From Bacteroidia bacterium (lineage in GTDB: Bacteria; Bacteroidota; Bacteroidia; J057), in NCBI GenBank assembly GCA_033391075.1, contig JAWPMV010000001.1:3968001-4032000 (forward strand): a stretch of 64,000 bases of DNA, in the 5' to 3' direction. Positions within the stretch are counted from its first letter, which is position 1, and each line of letters opens with the position of its first letter. The translations under genes were made by a program, and so were the position numbers. Shown piece by piece: positions 18,157 to 27,607 of this stretch. Below the pieces are notes generated by a model. That model worked only from the letters and a program-made list of their open reading frames with translations. It was not told where the DNA came from and ran no database searches.

Positions 18157-19200
18157 TTAGTTGCCTCTGGGGCTTTCCCCATTCGCTTCAGCAGCTTCTT
18201 TTTTCTGATTGGATTTGCGGTATTCTTTATTCTTGCGGAAAATTCTTTCACGCATCAGGAAACTCTTTTGAACATCTTTCAAGGTTTCATCCAACTCATC
18301 TGTACTTCCTTCCAGATTACGCATAGTCTCCTGAAGGTTACGGGCAAATACAGAGTCCTGCATTAATACACCTAAAGGAGAATCAGGATTATTCAAATCT
18401 TTCACCAGCACATTCAGGTCCTGCGTAATTTGATCAACCCTTTTCATCGTACCAGCTGCATTCTGGATAGTAGCCTGCGCAGATTGAACACTTTCATTCA
18501 GACGCTTCTCATATTCCGGACTATTTAGTAAAGCACCAGCCATACCCTTACCTGCATTAATGTTGGCCATCATGTCAGATAATTCTTTGGTAGCGTTTTT
18601 CGTATTAAAACTGGCTAGACGAGCTTCGCGAATACTTGCCTGAATCTGGGCATACATAGTGGAATCATTAAAAAGTCCCCCTACAGTTCCTTTACCACTG
18701 ACAATCCCATTGGTAATCCCTTTGAAATCCGTTGTGATGGCTTGAAGATTATCATTGGTTACCTGAAAAGTTGCCATCAGCTCATCCAATCCCGTACCGC
18801 TCTCACTTTTAAGCAAGCCCATATTATCGATTACTTCTGCCGAAGAACTTCCTCCGGATATAATCACCAATTTATTCCCAATAAACCCATCAGAACCAAT
18901 GCTTGCTGTAGCATCCTTTTTGATAAATTTCTTATTGTCAGCAGTGATATTCATCGTAAGTTTTACCGCTGTGCTACTTTCAATATCAATGCTTTTAACG
19001 GTTCCGATTTTCACTCCTGCAAACCATACACTACTTCCTTTCTGTAAACCATCTACATTCTCGAAAACGGTTTGAACACGGAAAGTTTTATCGAATAGAT
19101 TTTGCTGCCTGCCAATGAGGTAAAGAATGAAAATGAAAAAAATCACACCCACCACTACAAAGGAGCCGAGTTTGATGAGTTTTGTACGTTCGTTGTCCAT
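18157..19200 (-). CDS. mlaD: MlaD-family (MCE) substrate-binding protein
   Basis: 347 residues. One N-terminal membrane anchor (about 11-29, FVVVGVIFFIFILYLIG) is followed by an MCE domain (about 35-115: FRVQTVFENVDGLQKGSSVWFAGVKIGTVKSIDI) that binds phospholipid in the periplasm. A long helical, partly coiled-coil region follows, with a charged Lys/Arg-rich tail. It is the last gene of mlaE-mlaF-mlaD and starts 24 bases after mlaF. In proteobacteria this complex moves phospholipids between the two membranes; the direction in Bacteroidota is not settled. Confidence 0.93.
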   Translation of the reverse strand: MDNERTKLIKLGSFVVVGVIFFIFILYLIGRQQNLFDKTFRVQTVFENVDGLQKGSSVWFAGVKIGTVKSIDIESSTAVKLTMNITADNKKFIKKDATASIGSDGFIGNKLVIISGGSSSAEVIDNMGLLKSESGTGLDELMATFQVTNDNLQAITTDFKGITNGIVSGKGTVGGLFNDSTMYAQIQASIREARLASFNTKNATKELSDMMANINAGKGMAGALLNSPEYEKRLNESVQSAQATIQNAAGTMKRVDQITQDLNVLVKDLNNPDSPLGVLMQDSVFARNLQETMRNLEGSTDELDETLKDVQKSFLMRERIFRKNKEYRKSNQKKEAAEANGESPRGN

Positions 19201-19224
19201 TATTCTGAATTAATAATAATCTAA

Positions 19225-19989
19225 TTAAGAGGAAGAGTATTCGAAGAAAGGTGCCAGTCGTGGATCACTGATCTTCTGCAAATCTTCATAGGTTCCCTTG
19301 ATCGGGAATTCGCCATCTGCCATGAGGTTGATCCGATTCCCAGTCATACGGGCACAGGTCAAATCATGGGTAATAATGATGGAAGAAGTTTTATAAGTCT
19401 CCTGTACACTCAGGATCAATTCGTTGATTTCTTTTGCCGTAATGGGATCCAATCCTGCCGTAGGTTCATCATAGAGTATGATCTTGGGATTCAGGATCAA
19501 CGTTCGCGCAATACCGACACGTTTTTGCATACCCCCTGAAAGCTCAACCGGCATCATATCAATCGCATATAAAAGACCCACATTATGTAGGGCTTCCTCC
19601 ACGCGATCATTCATTTCTCCCCGGCCGACATCAGGCTCATTACGCTTTAGCGGAAACTCGAGATTTTCTCTTACGGTCATGGAGTCATAAAGGGCAGACA
19701 TTTGAAAAGAGAAACCTATTTGCTTTCTCAATTCATCCATCTCATAGGTATTGGCAGTCATGATATCCTTGTTCAATACATTGAGCTTACCAGCATCTGC
19801 TTTGATCAAGCCTACCATACATTTTATCAGAACAGATTTACCTGTTCCGGATTTCCCCAATACCACCAGGTTTTCCTCTTCATAGAGGACCATATTTATA
19901 TCAGTAAGTACCACATTGTCACCAAAGCGTTTTTGCAAATGCTCGACTTCAATGATGATCTTATCTGGTGAATAATCTATACTAGGCAT
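19225..19989 (-). CDS. mlaF: MlaF-like ABC transporter ATPase
   Basis: 254-residue cytoplasmic ATPase that drives the Mla-type lipid transporter. Walker A GKSGTGKS (about 40-47), Q-loop region QIGFSFQMSALYDSMTV, signature LSGGMQKRVGIAR, Walker B IILYDEPTAGLDP and switch His (IITHD) are all present. The MSALYDSMTVREN segment is typical of MlaF/Ttg2A proteins. One base separates its start from the mlaE stop, so the genes are tightly coupled. Confidence 0.95.
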   Translation of the reverse strand: MPSIDYSPDKIIIEVEHLQKRFGDNVVLTDINMVLYEEENLVVLGKSGTGKSVLIKCMVGLIKADAGKLNVLNKDIMTANTYEMDELRKQIGFSFQMSALYDSMTVRENLEFPLKRNEPDVGRGEMNDRVEEALHNVGLLYAIDMMPVELSGGMQKRVGIARTLILNPKIILYDEPTAGLDPITAKEINELILSVQETYKTSSIIITHDLTCARMTGNRINLMADGEFPIKGTYEDLQKISDPRLAPFFEYSSS

Positions 19990-19990
19990 C

Positions 19991-20836
19991 CTAGACGGTG
20001 TAAATTAGGGTTCTAACAAAAGTCATGATCTGTAGGGTGATGAGGTCAATCACGAAGATCATAAACATGGACAATACCACAGCAGAGTTTGCAGCTTTAC
20101 CTACTCCAACAGTCCCTTTCTTGGAAGTAAAGCCCTTATAACAACCGATAATCCCGATTGCAAAGCCAAAAAGCAGGGATTTGAGGGTTGAGGCAAAAAT
20201 GTCTTCCATTTTCAATACACTAAAAGCCTCTGCCCAATACAGGGTGAAACTCGTTCCCTCATTAAAATAAATAGAAGTAAAGCCTCCCAGCATGGCCAGG
20301 GTATCTGTAAAGATTACCAATAAGGGGATCATAAACATACAGGCCAGAACCCGGGTGATCACCAAATAGGTAAAAGGATTGGTTCCGGACACCTCCATCG
20401 CATCAATTTGCTCGGTTACCTTCATCGATCCCAATTCTGCCCCAATATTAGAAGCGATCTTACCTGCTCCGATCAATCCTGCAATCAATGGCCCCAAAGA
20501 GCGTATGATCCCGACTCCTACCAGGGATGGCAACCAGGAGACGGCTCCAAATGATTCAAGACTTGGCCGGGATTGACGGGTAAATACAATTCCTCCGATA
20601 TAACCGGTAAAAATGATTAGCGGTAATGTTTTATATCCAATGATATAGCATTGGTTGAGCACCTCCTTAAATTCATAAGGCGGGCGAAATACGTCTTTAA
20701 AGAATCGGGCGATGAATTTATAGACACCTGCCATCTCGAGTAGAAAGTCCTGAACTCCGTTGGGCAAAGTGAATTTTCCAGAAGTGGATTCAGCCTGATT
20801 ATCCAGCTGTTCCTCTTGGGCAAACGTTTCTTGCAT
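19991..20836 (-). CDS. mlaE: MlaE-like ABC transporter permease
   Basis: 281 residues from the ATG at 20836. An in-frame upstream start at 20986 would add 50 poorly conserved residues running to within 7 bases of the divergent nadE start, so it is rejected. About five or six membrane helices; MlaE hallmarks are GIVFTRQSRPSLESFG, GPLIAGLIGAGKIASNIGAELGSMKVTEQIDAMEV and GFAIGIIGCYKGFTSKKGTVGVGKAANSAVV. It is the first gene of the operon. No MlaB or MlaC gene is present here. Confidence 0.93.
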   Translation of the reverse strand: MQETFAQEEQLDNQAESTSGKFTLPNGVQDFLLEMAGVYKFIARFFKDVFRPPYEFKEVLNQCYIIGYKTLPLIIFTGYIGGIVFTRQSRPSLESFGAVSWLPSLVGVGIIRSLGPLIAGLIGAGKIASNIGAELGSMKVTEQIDAMEVSGTNPFTYLVITRVLACMFMIPLLVIFTDTLAMLGGFTSIYFNEGTSFTLYWAEAFSVLKMEDIFASTLKSLLFGFAIGIIGCYKGFTSKKGTVGVGKAANSAVVLSMFMIFVIDLITLQIMTFVRTLIYTV

Positions 20837-20992
20837 AGAAAGGCTTTGGGTTAATGGGGCGAAAGATACAGATTTGTACGCAAAAAACGAGAATAAGATG
20901 TTGAAAGTACCAACACTAGCATCCTGAGCGACATCTCCCAATAATTTTCTAATTTGCCAACAAATCCAGCTGTTAATCAGTATCATATATTA

Positions 20993-22915
20993 ATGAAACA
21001 CCTCAAGATCGCAGGATCCTGTCTCAACCAGACGCCACTGGCTTTCTCCAGTAATCTCAAACACATCCTTCACGCAATTGAAGCTGCAAAAGCGGATTCC
21101 GTCCAGGTACTCTGCCTGCCGGAAATGGCCATTAGTGGCTATGGCTGTGAGGATACTTTCTTTAATGATTATGTACTAAAGAGCTCACTTGAGAGCCTGG
21201 AAAAAATCGTAGAAGCCTGTGTGGGAATCACTGTTTCTGTCGGTCTTCCGATGGAATATGAAAATTGCCTGTACAATGTTGTAGCCCTCATCCATGATCA
21301 GGAGATCATGGGCTTTGTCGCCAAACAGGAATTGGCCGGGGATGGTATTTATTATGAGCCTCGATGGTTCAAACCCTGGGAAGAAAATGTGATTGTCGCC
21401 TATGAGTGGAAAGACAATCATTATGATTTCGGAGACCTGATCTTCGAAATCGGAGGAGTGAGAATAGGTTTTGAAATTTGTGAGGATGCCTGGAACGGGA
21501 TCAGACCTGCCCAAAGGCACTACCTAAATAATGTAGACCTCATTCTCAATCCAAGTGCCTCCAATTTCGCTTTTGGAAAAACACATGTCCGCAAAGGCCT
21601 GGTAGCAGAAGCTTCCCGCTCTTATAATTGCACCTATGTATATAGCAACCTGCTGGGAAATGAAGCAGGGAGAATCATTTTTGATGGCGAAATCCTGATT
21701 GCACAGGCAGGTGATCTTTTGGTCAGAAATAAGCGTTTCTCCTATGATGATTTTCAAATAGCCTCAGCTATTGTGGATATAGAACGGGTACATATACACC
21801 GGAAAAAGTCTTTCAACTTTAAACCCGAGTTCCCCGAAAACCTCATCATTTCAGAGGATCCCTATAAAGAACTATCCGATAGGGCATCAGAACCCAATAT
21901 TGCTCCCATCGAAAGCAAGGAAGAGGAATTTTATCTGGCAGAAAGTCTGGCCCTTTTCGACTACATGAGAAAAAGTCGAAGTAGAGGCTTTATGCTTTCT
22001 TTATCCGGAGGAGCAGATTCTTCCTCCAGCGCGGTCCTTTGTGCACATGCACTAAGGCGTGCGGAATCAGAAATGGGAGCAGAAAAATTCAGGGAACGGA
22101 TTGCCTACGCAGCTTTGGATGACAGCAAACCCTATATGGAGCAATTGCTCACCTGTGTGTATCAGGCAACAGAAAATAGCGGAGAAGATACCCTGGAAAG
22201 TGCACGAGAATTAGCATTGGGCCTTGGAGCCAATTTCCACAACTGGAATGTTGAACCTTTACACAAAGCCTATAAAGACCTGGCAGCTGAAGCAATCGGT
22301 CGTGAACTGAGCTGGGAAAAAGATGATATCGCTTTGCAGAATATCCAGGCTCGCCTTCGATCTCCGGGAATCTGGATGCTGGCCAATATCAGAAATGCCC
22401 TTTTGATTACTACCTCTAATAGAAGTGAGGCAGCAGTGGGCTATGCAACCATGGATGGAGACACCTCAGGGGGTTTGGCTCCGCTGGGAGGTATGGATAA
22501 AGACAGTTTATTGGAATGGTTGGTGTGGGCAGAGAAAGAACTTGACATCCCGGCCCTCCGTTTTGTAAATGCCTTAAAGCCTACCGCAGAGCTGAGACCT
22601 GCTGAGCAAACCCAGACGGATGAATCGGACCTTATGCCTTATGGTGTACTGGATGATATAGAAAAAGCTGCCATCAGGGATTATAAATCTCCAGTAGAAG
22701 TTTTCAAGACCTTGAGAGGTACTTATCCAGATTCGGTTTTGAAAGGCTACATCCGAAAGTTTTTCCTGCTTTGGTCCAGAAATCAATGGAAGCGCGAAAG
22801 ATATGCGCCTTCCTTCCACCTGGATGACGAAAATCTTGACCCAAAAACCTGGTGTAGATTCCCAATACTCAATGGTGGATTTTACGAAGCTTTGCGGGAG
22901 ATGGATGAGCTATAA
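20993..22915 (+). CDS. nadE: Glutamine-dependent NAD+ synthetase
   Basis: Converts deamido-NAD+ to NAD+ using ATP and glutamine nitrogen. 640 residues from the ATG at 20993; an in-frame TTG at 20954 is not used. The N-terminal nitrilase-type glutaminase domain has its Glu in LCLPEMAISGYG (about 44), a Lys in FVAKQELAGDG and the Cys in FEICEDAWNG. The C-terminal synthetase domain (about 300-640) holds the P-loop SGGADSSSSA and TSNRSEAAVGYATMDGDTSGG. Two-domain architecture complete. Divergent from mlaE. Confidence 0.96.
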   Translation: MKHLKIAGSCLNQTPLAFSSNLKHILHAIEAAKADSVQVLCLPEMAISGYGCEDTFFNDYVLKSSLESLEKIVEACVGITVSVGLPMEYENCLYNVVALIHDQEIMGFVAKQELAGDGIYYEPRWFKPWEENVIVAYEWKDNHYDFGDLIFEIGGVRIGFEICEDAWNGIRPAQRHYLNNVDLILNPSASNFAFGKTHVRKGLVAEASRSYNCTYVYSNLLGNEAGRIIFDGEILIAQAGDLLVRNKRFSYDDFQIASAIVDIERVHIHRKKSFNFKPEFPENLIISEDPYKELSDRASEPNIAPIESKEEEFYLAESLALFDYMRKSRSRGFMLSLSGGADSSSSAVLCAHALRRAESEMGAEKFRERIAYAALDDSKPYMEQLLTCVYQATENSGEDTLESARELALGLGANFHNWNVEPLHKAYKDLAAEAIGRELSWEKDDIALQNIQARLRSPGIWMLANIRNALLITTSNRSEAAVGYATMDGDTSGGLAPLGGMDKDSLLEWLVWAEKELDIPALRFVNALKPTAELRPAEQTQTDESDLMPYGVLDDIEKAAIRDYKSPVEVFKTLRGTYPDSVLKGYIRKFFLLWSRNQWKRERYAPSFHLDDENLDPKTWCRFPILNGGFYEALREMDEL

Positions 22916-23045
22916 ATACTGCAGATGTGTATTATACAGGACAATAGGTATTAATAATTTTATAAAATTGCATATACTGAATAAAAAGCCGATAATACTC
23001 GCGTGTAAAGGGGGATGCTAATTTTTAATTTCCTCCCCGAATGTA

Positions 23046-23053
23046 TATTTTTG
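23046..23053 (+). promoter_or_regulatory. Candidate -7 element of gltA
   Basis: TATTTTTG is an exact TAnnTTTG match, 43 bases before the citrate synthase start. About 19 bases upstream lies only a T-rich TTTT and not a perfect TTTG. Confidence 0.45.
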
Positions 23054-23096
23054 AGGCTAAATTCTAGCTACGAACAACGATAATTTATCCAAACCC

Positions 23097-24383
23097 ATGT
23101 CTGAAATATCCGATAAAACCGAGAGCGTTTCATTTAATATTGATGGAGAAGCCTATGAGTTTCCCGTTCTAACCGGTACTTACAACGAAAAAGGTATTCA
23201 TATAGGAAAGCTGAGAGGACAAAGTAAATATGTTACCCTCGACACAGGCTTTAAAAACACAGGTTCTACAGCCAGCAAAATCACATTTATTGATGGAGAA
23301 AAAGGGGTTTTACAACACAGAGGTTACCCCATTGAACAACTGGCAGAAGATGCTTCTTTCCTCGAAGTAGTTTATCTCCTTTTACACGAAGAATTGCCGA
23401 CCCAGTCCCAACTGGATGAATTTGTAGCAGAAATGTCGGCATGCAGGGATCTGCCTGATGGAGTAAAAGGAATTCTAAACTCTTTACCAGATGGCACCCA
23501 CCCTATGGGTATGCTTTCAATTGTATTCAACTCCCTTTCCGGATTTTATCCCGGGACCCTTGATACCTGGAGCGACGAAGGAGTTCGCAGAAAGGCTATC
23601 TATAGAATGATTGCAAACATGCCTACGATGGCGGCTTATGTATATCGCCGTTCGCAAGGGCTGGACTATATAGATCCTGATCCTTCTTTAGGATACATCG
23701 CCAACTTCCTGCATATGATGTTTGGGAAAGTTGATCCGGTGATCGAAGAAGCCCTGGATACCCTCCTCATCCTTCATGCAGATCATGAGCAAAACTGTTC
23801 GGCTTCTACTGTAAGATTTGTGGGTTCTTCTCATGTAAATCTTTTTGCAGCTATTGCTGCCGGAAATAATGCCCTTTGGGGACCGCTTCATGGAGGTGCT
23901 AACCAAAAGGTACTGGAGATGCTGGAAGACATCAAAAATGATGGCGGAGATACGGCCAAGTATATCAACAAAGCCAAAGACAAAGAAGACTCTTTCCGTC
24001 TGATGGGCTTTGGGCATAGAGTTTATAAGAATTTTGACCCCAGAGCGAGGGTTATTAAGAAATATGCAGATAAAGTCCTCGATCAATTAGATACGGATGA
24101 TCCTGTACTGGATATCGCCAAAGGACTGGAAATTGCAGCACTTGATGACGAATACTTTGCAACACGCAAAATCTTCCCTAATGTAGACTTCTACTCAGGT
24201 ATTATCTACAGAGCTTTAGGAATCCCTGTGAATATGTTCACTGTGATGTTTGCCTTTGGAAGACTTCCCGGTTGGATTTCTCAGTGGCAGGAAATGCGTC
24301 AGAATAAAGAGCCAATTGGTCGTCCAAGACAAATCTATGTTGGGGAAAGCAGCAGAGATTATGTTTCCATCGACAAACGCTAA
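23097..24383 (+). CDS. gltA: Citrate synthase
   Basis: Condenses acetyl-CoA and oxaloacetate to citrate at the entry of the TCA cycle. 428 residues, the length of the hexameric, E. coli-like type II enzymes. It starts with the beta-rich N-terminal extension typical of that class (YEFPVLTGTYNEKGIHIGKL). Catalytic motifs are ILHADHEQNCSAST, WGPLHGGANQ (His) and MGFGHRVYKNFDPRA, with the late Asp in NVDFYSGIIY. A terminator follows at 24490. Confidence 0.97.
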   Translation: MSEISDKTESVSFNIDGEAYEFPVLTGTYNEKGIHIGKLRGQSKYVTLDTGFKNTGSTASKITFIDGEKGVLQHRGYPIEQLAEDASFLEVVYLLLHEELPTQSQLDEFVAEMSACRDLPDGVKGILNSLPDGTHPMGMLSIVFNSLSGFYPGTLDTWSDEGVRRKAIYRMIANMPTMAAYVYRRSQGLDYIDPDPSLGYIANFLHMMFGKVDPVIEEALDTLLILHADHEQNCSASTVRFVGSSHVNLFAAIAAGNNALWGPLHGGANQKVLEMLEDIKNDGGDTAKYINKAKDKEDSFRLMGFGHRVYKNFDPRARVIKKYADKVLDQLDTDDPVLDIAKGLEIAALDDEYFATRKIFPNVDFYSGIIYRALGIPVNMFTVMFAFGRLPGWISQWQEMRQNKEPIGRPRQIYVGESSRDYVSIDKR

Positions 24384-24489
24384 TGCAACGCTCAAGGCAA
24401 TTTCAAGCTCTTTCTAATACCTCAGAGAGAGATTGAATGTAAATTTGAGTAATACTGAATGACTGTTTACGAAATTTATTACCTTTGAG

Positions 24490-24518
24490 GCCTGCCAGAA
24501 AATGGCAGGCTTTGTTTT
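24490..24518 (+). terminator. Intrinsic terminator after gltA
   Basis: GCCTGCCA (24490-24497) pairs with TGGCAGGC (24503-24510) across a GAAAA loop, followed by TTTGTTTT. Confidence 0.85.
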
Positions 24519-24557
24519 AAGGGGAAGGACCTGTAGAAGAGGGACAGGATTTGGGAA

Positions 24558-24565
24558 TATTTTTG
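24558..24565 (+). promoter_or_regulatory. Candidate -7 element of accA
   Basis: TATTTTTG is an exact TAnnTTTG match, 29 bases before the accA start. No -33 TTTG is seen. Confidence 0.4.
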
Positions 24566-24594
24566 TAAATTGATTTGTGTAACGTTTTTACCCT

Positions 24595-25593
24595 ATGAAT
24601 GCAAAAAACATCTTTGACTTTGAAAAGCCTATTGTGGAGCTCGAAAGTAAGCTGGAAGAAATGAGGCAAATTGCGGGAGAAAGCGGTGTGGAGATGGATG
24701 CAGCCACTGGAGAGCTGGAAAAAAAGATAGAAGAACTCAAAGTCAACATATATAGCAACCTTAGTCGTTGGCAAAGGGTCCAGATTTCCAGACACCCGGA
24801 AAGGCCCTATTCACTGGATTATATACATGCCATTACCGACGAATTTGTTGAGCTCTTCGGAGACAGAAATTATCGGGACGACAAAGCTATGATCGGAGGG
24901 ATAGGAAGGATTGGAGACCAAAGCATCGTCTTCATCGGTCAGCAAAAAGGAAGGACGACCAAAGAGCGCCAATACCGCAATTTTGGTATGCCCAATCCTG
25001 AAGGCTATAGAAAAGCCTTGAGGTTGATGAAACTAGCTGAAAAATTCGGATTGCCTGTCGTATCTCTAATAGATACACCTGGCGCATATCCTGGACTGGA
25101 AGCAGAAGAAAGAGGACAAGGAGAAGCCATTGCCAGAAATCTTTTGGAAATGTCTGCCCTAAAGACACCTATTCTTTGTATCGTAATTGGAGAAGGAGCA
25201 TCTGGTGGAGCCCTCGGCATTGGGATTGGAGATAGAGTGTATATGCTGGAAAATACCTGGTACTCTGTTATCTCTCCCGAGTCTTGTTCCAGTATTTTGT
25301 GGAGAAGCTGGGAAAATAAAGAGCAAGCGGCTGAAGCACTTAGACTCTCCGCCAGCGACAACCTTGAGCTGAGTATCATCGACGGGATCATTTCAGAACC
25401 TGTAGGAGGCGCTCATAAAAGTCCGGAAGAAGTCTTTGAGGGTGTTAAGGCCAAAATTCTGGAGGATTTAACTGAACTAAAACAACTGGAAACTCAAGAT
25501 CTTTTGATCAATAGGGTTGCCAAGTTTACAAATATGGGAGTCGTAAAGAATCCTAATAAGAAAATAACAGAAAGTGTACTCGCTGGACGATAA
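24595..25593 (+). CDS. accA: Acetyl-CoA carboxylase carboxyltransferase, alpha subunit
   Basis: With AccD it transfers carboxyl from carboxybiotin to acetyl-CoA, giving malonyl-CoA for fatty acid synthesis. 332 residues, normal length. An N-terminal helical region ([17 protein letters not shown]) is followed by [19 protein letters not shown] and the crotonase-like core ([53 protein letters not shown]). No accB, accC or accD lies nearby, as is common when accA is separate. A terminator follows. Confidence 0.97.
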   Translation: MNAKNIFDFEKPIVELESKLEEMRQIAGESGVEMDAATGELEKKIEELKVNIYSNLSRWQRVQISRHPERPYSLDYIHAITDEFVELFGDRNYRDDKAMIGGIGRIGDQSIVFIGQQKGRTTKERQYRNFGMPNPEGYRKALRLMKLAEKFGLPVVSLIDTPGAYPGLEAEERGQGEAIARNLLEMSALKTPILCIVIGEGASGGALGIGIGDRVYMLENTWYSVISPESCSSILWRSWENKEQAAEALRLSASDNLELSIIDGIISEPVGGAHKSPEEVFEGVKAKILEDLTELKQLETQDLLINRVAKFTNMGVVKNPNKKITESVLAGR

Positions 25594-25617
25594 TTCACAC
25601 TTTCTTTACATGCTAAT

Positions 25618-25650
25618 AAACCCCCGTTCTTAGTTTTAAGACGGGGGTTT
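25618..25650 (+). terminator. Intrinsic terminator after accA
   Basis: AAACCCCCGT (25618-25627) pairs with ACGGGGGTTT (25641-25650). Inner TCTTA/TAAGA pairs extend the stem. Confidence 0.85.
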
Positions 25651-25778
25651 AATTTCTTTAGATTTATTCAATTATCCTGATTTTAATATATTCCCCCTTT
25701 TCAAATGAACAAATCTCGAAAACTTTTTTTTCTCAAAAACCTTAACTAATTTTGGTTAAGGGAAATGAAACCAGAACA

Positions 25779-26285
25779 ATGGTCTATCAAACCCAGAAGG
25801 CATTCATCATCATAGCAACTATCACACTCATCTTATTTGGATGCAGTGATATCGCGCCTATTTGGAAAGGAGACTATAAACTCCAGAATTTTACGCTATA
25901 TACCAATGAGCCCTGCCAGTACAATGTAAAGGTAGGCCCTGAGTTTGGCGAATTGGATGCAAAGCTGGAACTCACCATTACCTATTACAATAAAATTTCC
26001 CGAAACGACCTCCCACTTTCTATTTTCCTGGAGCAAGACAGCACCCACGAAATTCAGGAATTCACGGCTATCGTTCCACTTAAAGAAGAAGGAGACTGGC
26101 TAGGTACGCCAATCGAAGGGAAAGAATATGACCTCATCCTGAGTCATGATGCAGTAGAAAGAATAAATCTCGCTCCCGGCAATTATACCCTTCGGATTTT
26201 TGCCAATGATATAGAAGTCAGCAGCGGGGAAATAGAAGGAGTCATGCAAATCGATGCACGATTATATGGCTTGTCTGAGGAATAA
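25779..26285 (+). CDS. Small lipoprotein, distantly GldH-like
   Basis: 168 residues from the ATG at 25779; an in-frame TTG at 25752 is rejected because it lengthens the signal peptide. The signal peptide ends in a lipobox (ITLILFGC). The remainder is beta-rich. The order of features (WKGDYKLQNFTLYTNEPCQY early, DLPLSIFLEQDS in the middle, EGDWLGTPIEGKEYDLIL, then APGNYTLRIF near the end) resembles gliding-motility lipoprotein GldH of the T9SS/gliding machinery. The similarity is weak and by eye only. It stands alone. Confidence 0.6.
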   Translation: MVYQTQKAFIIIATITLILFGCSDIAPIWKGDYKLQNFTLYTNEPCQYNVKVGPEFGELDAKLELTITYYNKISRNDLPLSIFLEQDSTHEIQEFTAIVPLKEEGDWLGTPIEGKEYDLILSHDAVERINLAPGNYTLRIFANDIEVSSGEIEGVMQIDARLYGLSEE

Positions 26286-26449
26286 AGTTCATCCACAATC
26301 CCAATTGCCTCGAAATTCTTTTTGATTTCCTATCAGGATTCTTTCACCCAAAAAGGATGTAAACCAAAGTACGAATATTCACTTGATATAGAAATTTCCG
26401 GCTGAAGCAGGCCTTAATTCGGGCATTTTCCCTTCAAATGATTCTACTA

Positions 26450-26485
26450 AAAAAGGGAGACATAATTGCTTATGCCTCCCTTTTT
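26450..26485. terminator. Intrinsic terminator, mainly of the cyclophilin gene
   Basis: AAAAAGGGAG and CTCCCTTTTT, extended inward by CATAA/TTATG with one A-C mismatch, form a long hairpin ending 16 bases from the 3' end of the - strand cyclophilin gene. It can also serve the + strand lipoprotein gene. Confidence 0.8.
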
Positions 26486-26501
26486 CATCAGAATGTATGT
26501 T

Positions 26502-26939
26502 TTACTCTTCGGTAACTACAATCTTTTCAATTTTATCACCCGCTCTTATGGCATCAATCACCTCTTGTCCCTCAACAACTTTCCCAAAGCAAGTATGGTT
26601 TCTGTCAAGGTGAGCTACGTTTTGACGGTTGTGACAAACAAAGAATTGAGAACCACCGGTATTTCTTCCAGCGTGAGCCATAGAAAGAACTCCACGGTCA
26701 TGGAACTGATTATCACCCTCCAATTCACAATCAATTTTGTAACCAGGGCCACCTGTACCTGTACCATTAGGGCAACCTCCCTGAATCACAAAGTCTGGAA
26801 TAACGCGATGGAAGGTTAGGCCATCATAAAAGCCTTCTTTAGAAAGCTTGAGAAAGTTAGCCACCGTGTTGGGAGCATCCTTGTCATAAAACTCAACCTT
26901 CATCGTCCCTTTTGCCGTTACTATATCTGCTTTTGACAT
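26502..26939 (-). CDS. Cyclophilin-type peptidyl-prolyl cis-trans isomerase
   Basis: 145-residue cytoplasmic PPIase that speeds proline isomerisation in protein folding. It has no signal peptide. Cyclophilin motifs are [19 protein letters not shown] (with the catalytic Arg), then [19 protein letters not shown] and the active-site segment [11 protein letters not shown]; the usual Trp near the end of the site is a His-Thr-Cys variant, as in many small bacterial forms. Single-gene unit with its own promoter and terminator. Confidence 0.95.
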   Translation of the reverse strand: MSKADIVTAKGTMKVEFYDKDAPNTVANFLKLSKEGFYDGLTFHRVIPDFVIQGGCPNGTGTGGPGYKIDCELEGDNQFHDRGVLSMAHAGRNTGGSQFFVCHNRQNVAHLDRNHTCFGKVVEGQEVIDAIRAGDKIEKIVVTEE

Positions 26940-26973
26940 ATTATATTGGTTTAAAAATATTCTGGAATGGGGG

Positions 26974-26981
26974 CAAAGGTA
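26974..26981 (-). promoter_or_regulatory. Candidate -7 element of the cyclophilin gene
   Basis: TACCTTTG on the - strand is an exact TAnnTTTG match, placing transcription start about 27 bases before the ATG at 26939. Confidence 0.45.
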
Positions 26982-27174
26982 GGAAGCATTCTCTATTTGA
27001 GAAAATTATTCTTCGTAGGGGAAAAGTCTTTAGGCTTTGTCTATATAGGGTAAGTTATTATTCACGCATTTTGAGCAATTCTGCACGTTTTCATGAATTT
27101 CCTATTTATGGGGAAACAAAATGGCATGGATTTCGGTATAAAAGTGTATATTGACACTCGAATATAAGCGCAGT

Positions 27175-27525
27175 ATGAGAATAAAATTTTTACTCTTCGC
27201 CTTGCTGGCAACTTTTTCACTTCAGGTAATGGCTAATACTCCCTGGCCTGTAAATGAAAACTTCGATGCCGACCTTGGTATTGAATTAGTTGTTTACCCT
27301 AATCCTACCAATGGAATATTCTTCTTGAATATCAAGAATGAAAATCTATTGCAGGAAAAACTTGAAGTTAAAGTGGTAAACCTGATTGGCCAGACAGTTG
27401 CTTCTCAGGAAGTAGAAAGCAATCTCGAAACAAAATTTGATCTTAGCACACTGCCTAAAGGATTCTACTTTATTCGTGTACAAGTAGGAAAACAAGAAAT
27501 GGTAAAACGCGTCGTAATACGATAG
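27175..27525 (+). CDS. Minimal secreted protein consisting mostly of a T9SS sorting domain
   Basis: 116 residues from the ATG at 27175; an in-frame TTG at 27151 only lengthens the N-region. Signal peptide about 1-21 (LLFALLATFSLQVMA), about 18 linker residues, then a complete T9SS type A sorting domain (VVYPNPTNGIFFLNI, VVNLIGQTVASQEV, LPKGFYFIRVQVG, VKRVVIR). There is no separate passenger domain. It could be a small surface protein, a decoy or competitor for the secretion machinery, or a remnant of a larger gene. Promoter and 3' terminator look intact, which argues against decay. Confidence 0.8.
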   Translation: MRIKFLLFALLATFSLQVMANTPWPVNENFDADLGIELVVYPNPTNGIFFLNIKNENLLQEKLEVKVVNLIGQTVASQEVESNLETKFDLSTLPKGFYFIRVQVGKQEMVKRVVIR

Positions 27526-27561
27526 TACCACAGACGCTGCGAATATATTTGTAAAGAAATT

Positions 27562-27592
27562 GAAAAAGCCATCCAAATTGGATGGCTTTTTC
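27562..27592. terminator. Strong bidirectional intrinsic terminator
   Basis: GAAAAAGCCATCC (27562-27574) pairs perfectly with GGATGGCTTTTTC (27580-27592) between convergent genes. Confidence 0.9.
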
Positions 27593-27607
27593 GTTTATAT
27601 CTATTGC

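Noticed and set aside
25779-26285. Firm assignment as GldH
   Set aside because: Only the layout and a few short segments resemble GldH by eye; a profile search would be needed.
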